A stretch of 64,000 nt of DNA from Roseateles saccharophilus. GTDB taxonomy: Bacteria > Pseudomonadota > Gammaproteobacteria > Burkholderiales > Burkholderiaceae_C. The notes under the pieces were generated by a model. The model was not told where the DNA came from and searched no databases. It saw nothing but the letters and a program-made list of their open reading frames with translations. The DNA lies in the NCBI RefSeq assembly GCF_004342485.1, contig NZ_SMBU01000010.1, positions 109,980 to 173,979 of the forward strand, given 5' to 3'. This document shows, piece after piece, positions 61,142 to 64,000 of this stretch. A program made the translations under genes and the position numbers. Each line of letters begins with the position of its first letter. Position 1 is the stretch's first letter.

Positions 61142-62518
61142 TCAAGCCACGACGCGCAGGCCGAGTGCGCGCACCGACGCGGGGTCGAACTGCACCCCGG
61201 CCAGGGCCAAGATGTGGGCCTCTACCTGCGCCACGAAGGGCCGCAGCGCATCCACGCTGCGCGGCCGGTAGCCCTCGGCCGTCGCGCTGGGGCGGTGACC
61301 CATCACCTGGGCGATGGCGCCGGCCGGCGCCCCAGCAGCCTCACCCAGCAGCGAGAACGACCGGCGTAGCCCGTGGATGCTCAATCCGTCGATAGCTGCG
61401 GTTTGCAGGGCTCGGGCGTGGCTGGCTCGGGGGTCGGCAATGCGGCCGGACTTGCTGGCGCTGGCAAACACGAACGGACTGGGCTTGCCCTGGGCATCAC
61501 GCCCGCGCGGCAGGTTCGACAGCATCCACGCCATGCAGTCCGTCAGTGGAATGGTGCGGCTGGCGTCCACCTTGTCGGCAATGGTGAGCTTGCGCCATTG
61601 AAAGTCGACATGCTCCCAGCGCAGCGCGGCCATCTCCTCGCGCCGGGCGCCGGTGAGCAGCAGCGCGCGCAGATAGGCCGACGCCGTGAGGTTGGGCAGT
61701 TGCTCCACGCCCGCCCACCAGCCCGGCACCTGGGCCGCCTCCAGCGCATCGGTGCGCCGGATGTTGCGCGGCAAGGCCTCAACGATGGCGGGCGCCTTGC
61801 CTGCATCGCGGTCGGTCAGGTGCTTGTATTCCTTGCGGCCGGCACACCAGCGCAGGAAGCCCCGGAACATCATCAGCGCCCGCGTGGCTTGGTGCTTGCT
61901 GCGCCGGCCCTCTTGCTCGAACCATGCCGCGAGCACATCCTCATTCACTGACGCGAGCGGCAGGCCCAACAGCGGGAACAAGTGGCCGGGCAGCGTGACG
62001 CCCTGCCCTCGCTTGCGCGGCTCGCCCCCTGCGGCGGTCATCTTCGCCATGTCGGCCACGTAGCGCGGCTTCCAGGCGTCTTTGCGCTTGGGTCGGCCCA
62101 GCTCGACATAGCGAGCCCAGGCTTCGCCCACGGTCAGGGCATCGGCGCTGGCCTGGGCGGCGAGTGCGGCCCGCGCAGCCTTCGCCGCACGCTCCAGCTC
62201 GCGGGGGTCTTGGCCTTGGTCGAGCGTCACCCGCAGCCGGTTGGCCTCGATGCGCGCGTCATCAATCGTCCAGGCCCGCACGTCTCCGATGGTGCGGCGG
62301 ATGGTCTGCCGGTCGAGCTTGGCCTCGAAGACGAAGGCTTTCGCTCCGGCCGCCGTCACACGCACGCGCAGGCCGGGCGCCTTGGCGTCGCGCAAGAAGG
62401 CTTGAGCCTTGCCGGCCGGGCACGCCAGCCGCTCTATCGCGCCAGCCGTGAGGTCGCAGGCTTGCGCCAGGTCGGGCAGGTCGGTTACCCGCTGGGCTTT
62501 GTTGTTTCTGGGCCTCAT
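61142..62518 (-). CDS. Tyrosine integrase of the mini-element
   Basis: A 458-residue site-specific recombinase. The arm-binding DUF4102-like domain spans about residues 25-110 (AKAPGLRVRVTAAGAKAFVF), the SAM-like core-binding domain about 130-235, and the catalytic domain about 255-440. Active-site residues are visible: Arg 292 (TGARREEM), Lys 316, His 382 and Arg 385 (HGLRRSF), His 408 (GHRPS) and Tyr 417 (EGYRPR). It appears functional. The start codon lies inside the right att repeat, so the sequence upstream of the gene differs between the integrated and the excised state. It reads toward the tRNA. Confidence 0.92.
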   Translation of the reverse strand: MRPRNNKAQRVTDLPDLAQACDLTAGAIERLACPAGKAQAFLRDAKAPGLRVRVTAAGAKAFVFEAKLDRQTIRRTIGDVRAWTIDDARIEANRLRVTLDQGQDPRELERAAKAARAALAAQASADALTVGEAWARYVELGRPKRKDAWKPRYVADMAKMTAAGGEPRKRGQGVTLPGHLFPLLGLPLASVNEDVLAAWFEQEGRRSKHQATRALMMFRGFLRWCAGRKEYKHLTDRDAGKAPAIVEALPRNIRRTDALEAAQVPGWWAGVEQLPNLTASAYLRALLLTGARREEMAALRWEHVDFQWRKLTIADKVDASRTIPLTDCMAWMLSNLPRGRDAQGKPSPFVFASASKSGRIADPRASHARALQTAAIDGLSIHGLRRSFSLLGEAAGAPAGAIAQVMGHRPSATAEGYRPRSVDALRPFVAQVEAHILALAGVQFDPASVRALGLRVVA

Positions 62519-62533
62519 GTAGTCACCATGCAG
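62489..62533. repeat. att repeat, distal copy overlapping the integrase start
   Basis: The copy matches 59976-60020 at 40 of 45 positions, including an unbroken 19-bp start. It contains the integrase ATG (62516-62518) and its first ten codons. The left arm of the tRNA terminator is absent here, which shows that this is the element side of the junction. Confidence 0.75.
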
Positions 62534-62774
62534 TGGCGGACGGCCAGGCCGACAAAGCGCACGGCTTGCCGATGTCGTCCGAACTCCAGCCTTCCGCCAT
62601 CACGTCTCGGGGGCGGGTGACCACCCGGGTCAGGATCAGGCTGGCGCACAGGCCTGCGGCCCTCATCCAAACCATCGACACGGCGGATCGGACCGGCCTC
62701 GACGTCCCCTCGGCTGTGCGCCATAAGATCAGGCTGCGATGACAATCTTGCTGGCCCGTCAGTAGTTCAAGAAC

Positions 62775-63785
62775 ATGCGATACGTTGTCTCGGTTGACAA
62801 GAGTGCCGAATTGCTCCGGCTTGCCATTCCGCTGATGTCCCGACAGGCCACGGCGCTTCATCCGGTCAGCTATGCGGTCTGGTATGAATACGTTGCCCTG
62901 AGCAATCCTGGACTCCGGAAGGCAGTCGACGAATCCTTGTCCGAGCACGGCAGGCTCGACGAGGCCAAGACCTACGCGATCCACCGCAGACATATTGCGG
63001 AGGTTGACCCGGCCACGGCCGAACAGATCGCCGACGGTTTTGAGCGGGTCCTCACCGGCGTATCGCATTCCGCCACGGCTGCGGGTACGCAAGCGGAGCG
63101 CTACGCGCAGGCGCTTGGCAGCCTGCAGGCGGGGCTTGCGCACGCTGCCGAAGAGCCGGTCGCCGAGATCCTGAGACATACCGCAAAAATGGCTCAGGCG
63201 ATGGCCGACTTGCAGTCGCGGCTGAAGGAAAGCCAACGCGAGATCCTCGACCTGCGCTCCGAGGTCCACCGTGCCCGTCACGAGTCCCTTGTCGACGCGC
63301 TCACGGGCCTGGCCAACCGCCGGGCGTTCGATCAGCAGCTGGCGACATGCCTGCTGGCCCCCAACGCGGCGTCGGGCGCAGCCGGCCAACCATGCCTGAT
63401 CATGGCGGATATCGATCACTTCAAGCGAGTCAACGATAGCTACGGGCACGCGTTTGGCGACAAGGTTCTGAAGGCCGTGGCGCAGGTGCTGTCGTCTGTC
63501 GCGGCGGATGCCGGCACGGTCGCACGTATCGGAGGTGAAGAGTTCGCCATCCTGCTCCCGGCCACGCCGATGGCAAGGGCTGAACAACTCGCTGAACGCA
63601 TCCGATTCACTGTCGCGTCGAGTTGCATCCGGCGCTCCACCGGCGAGGAAATCGACAGCGTCACCGTCTCCCTCGGTGTCGTTGCAGCCCAGCCCCAGCA
63701 GCTCCCCAACGAACTGCTGGCGCGCGCGGACACGGCGCTCTACGTTTCAAAGCAGGGTGGCCGTAACCGCGTCACCGCGGCTTGA
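62775..63785 (+). CDS. Diguanylate cyclase (GGDEF)
   Basis: A 336-residue soluble protein. The first 155 residues are helical and resemble the N-terminal domain found before GGDEF in many beta-proteobacterial cyclases (HPVSYAVWYEYVALSNPGLRK). A coiled-coil of about 30 residues follows (LQSRLKESQREILDLRSEV). The GGDEF domain spans about 170-330 with DALTGLANRRAF, MADIDHFKRVNDSYGH and the active site RIGGEEF. An RxxD inhibitory site is not present at the usual position, so product inhibition may be lacking. It lies just outside the mini-element. The last 215 nt of the window after it show no supported gene. Confidence 0.9.
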   Translation: MRYVVSVDKSAELLRLAIPLMSRQATALHPVSYAVWYEYVALSNPGLRKAVDESLSEHGRLDEAKTYAIHRRHIAEVDPATAEQIADGFERVLTGVSHSATAAGTQAERYAQALGSLQAGLAHAAEEPVAEILRHTAKMAQAMADLQSRLKESQREILDLRSEVHRARHESLVDALTGLANRRAFDQQLATCLLAPNAASGAAGQPCLIMADIDHFKRVNDSYGHAFGDKVLKAVAQVLSSVAADAGTVARIGGEEFAILLPATPMARAEQLAERIRFTVASSCIRRSTGEEIDSVTVSLGVVAAQPQQLPNELLARADTALYVSKQGGRNRVTAA

Positions 63786-64000
63786 GACACACGCTGGCGC
63801 GGGTGCGACGGCGCTCGCGGCTGTCAGGCACCCTGCGGTTCGAGCTGTCCGGCTTCATCTGCACTAACGGAACGTCGGCAGACCAGCTTCCACGACACCG
63901 ACGAACTTAATGTGGAAGACCTCTCCTGCCGGACGTGACGACGCCTGACCTGACGCCGGCCGGAGCGTTGGGGCGCGATGGGAGGACGCGTCAGGCGGCG

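Larger units (their letters stand above)
59976..62533. mobile_element. 2.5-kb integrated mini-element at tRNA-Thr
   Basis: The segment is bounded by 45-bp imperfect direct repeats (59976-60020 and 62489-62533, five mismatches). It contains, on the minus strand from right to left, an intact tyrosine integrase, a HigB/HigA-type toxin-antitoxin pair and a short XRE protein. No replication, mobilisation or capsid genes are present. It could be a minimal genomic island, a satellite or a deletion derivative of a larger one. Confidence 0.75.

Noticed and set aside
1..64000. CRISPR array, prophage structural genes, rRNA operon or complete insertion sequence
   Set aside because: I saw no regularly spaced repeats, no capsid or tail genes, no rRNA sequence and no transposase anywhere in the window.
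63786..64000. Gene start at the right end of the window
   Set aside because: Only short frames without ribosome-binding site or domain are present; a partial inverted repeat (GCCTGAC near 63946, GTCAGGC near 63990) is too imperfect to call.

Overview
The window is a GC-rich (visibly about 65-70 %), densely coded chromosomal segment of a betaproteobacterium. The dxs-ispA-xseB block beside a Rieske oxygenase, an RpfE-type gene beside recJ, the divergent lysA/lysR pair and ahpC/ahpF together point to Burkholderiales, probably the Roseateles/Mitsuaria/Rubrivivax side of the order. That placement is inference from gene content and has not been checked by a search. Most of the window is core genome; two places are clearly acquired.

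Region by region. 1-2064: the 3' end of a TruC-type pseudouridine synthase, an MDR-family reductase and a periplasmic solute-binding protein. 2096-3951: remnant of an integrative element, with a truncated arm-binding integrase fragment, repeats of AGGGGAACAA, and an intact regulator that fuses HTH, histidine-kinase-like ATPase and STAS-like domains. 4102-9248: CocE/NonD hydrolase, BNR-repeat protein and MoaD-like protein as one leftward unit, then rarD, a glutaredoxin and a proline-rich secreted protein. 9333-15141: peroxide defence (ahpC-ahpF), a degenerate HD-GYP protein, lysA and its divergent LysR regulator. 15089-21736: isoprenoid precursor synthesis (dxs-ispA) with xseB leftward, and a Rieske oxygenase, an EamA transporter, a sulfurtransferase and a universal stress protein rightward. 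21861-26394: PAS protein, hydrolases, membrane-anchored AraC regulator and ZIP metal transporter, all leftward. 26449-33160: polyphosphate metabolism (ppx, sixA, ppk1) and the RpfE-type gene with recJ. 33284-43137: signalling block with an EAL-CBS-GGDEF protein and three chemoreceptors, interspersed with rnm, a YciO-type protein and a small secreted repeat protein. 43260-46078: a BlaI-type repressor with two tandem M56 membrane metallopeptidases. 46100-54939: MBL-fold protein, ridA-plsY-ybaK, a DUF2975/HTH pair, two uncharacterised envelope proteins, LysE exporter, acyl-CoA synthetase, GNAT, an alpha/beta hydrolase and an orphan DUF4212 membrane protein. 54997-59946: prfB with its programmed frameshift, pepN, fbp and tRNA-Thr(CGT).

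59976-62533 is a 2.5-kb integrated element bounded by 45-bp imperfect direct repeats. It lies on the terminator of the tRNA-Thr gene and carries a toxin-antitoxin operon, a short XRE protein and an intact tyrosine integrase. A GGDEF diguanylate cyclase follows it.

Two patterns recur. Many first genes of transcripts start 6-8 nt downstream of a -10-like hexamer with no usable Shine-Dalgarno sequence, which suggests leaderless transcription. Several convergent gene pairs overlap at their 3' ends (53, 21 and 23 nt).

The strongest candidates for something new are the HTH-ATPase-STAS regulator in the relic element, the tandem M56 sensors that lack a penicillin-binding domain, and the mini-element whose integrase start codon lies inside its own attachment repeat.
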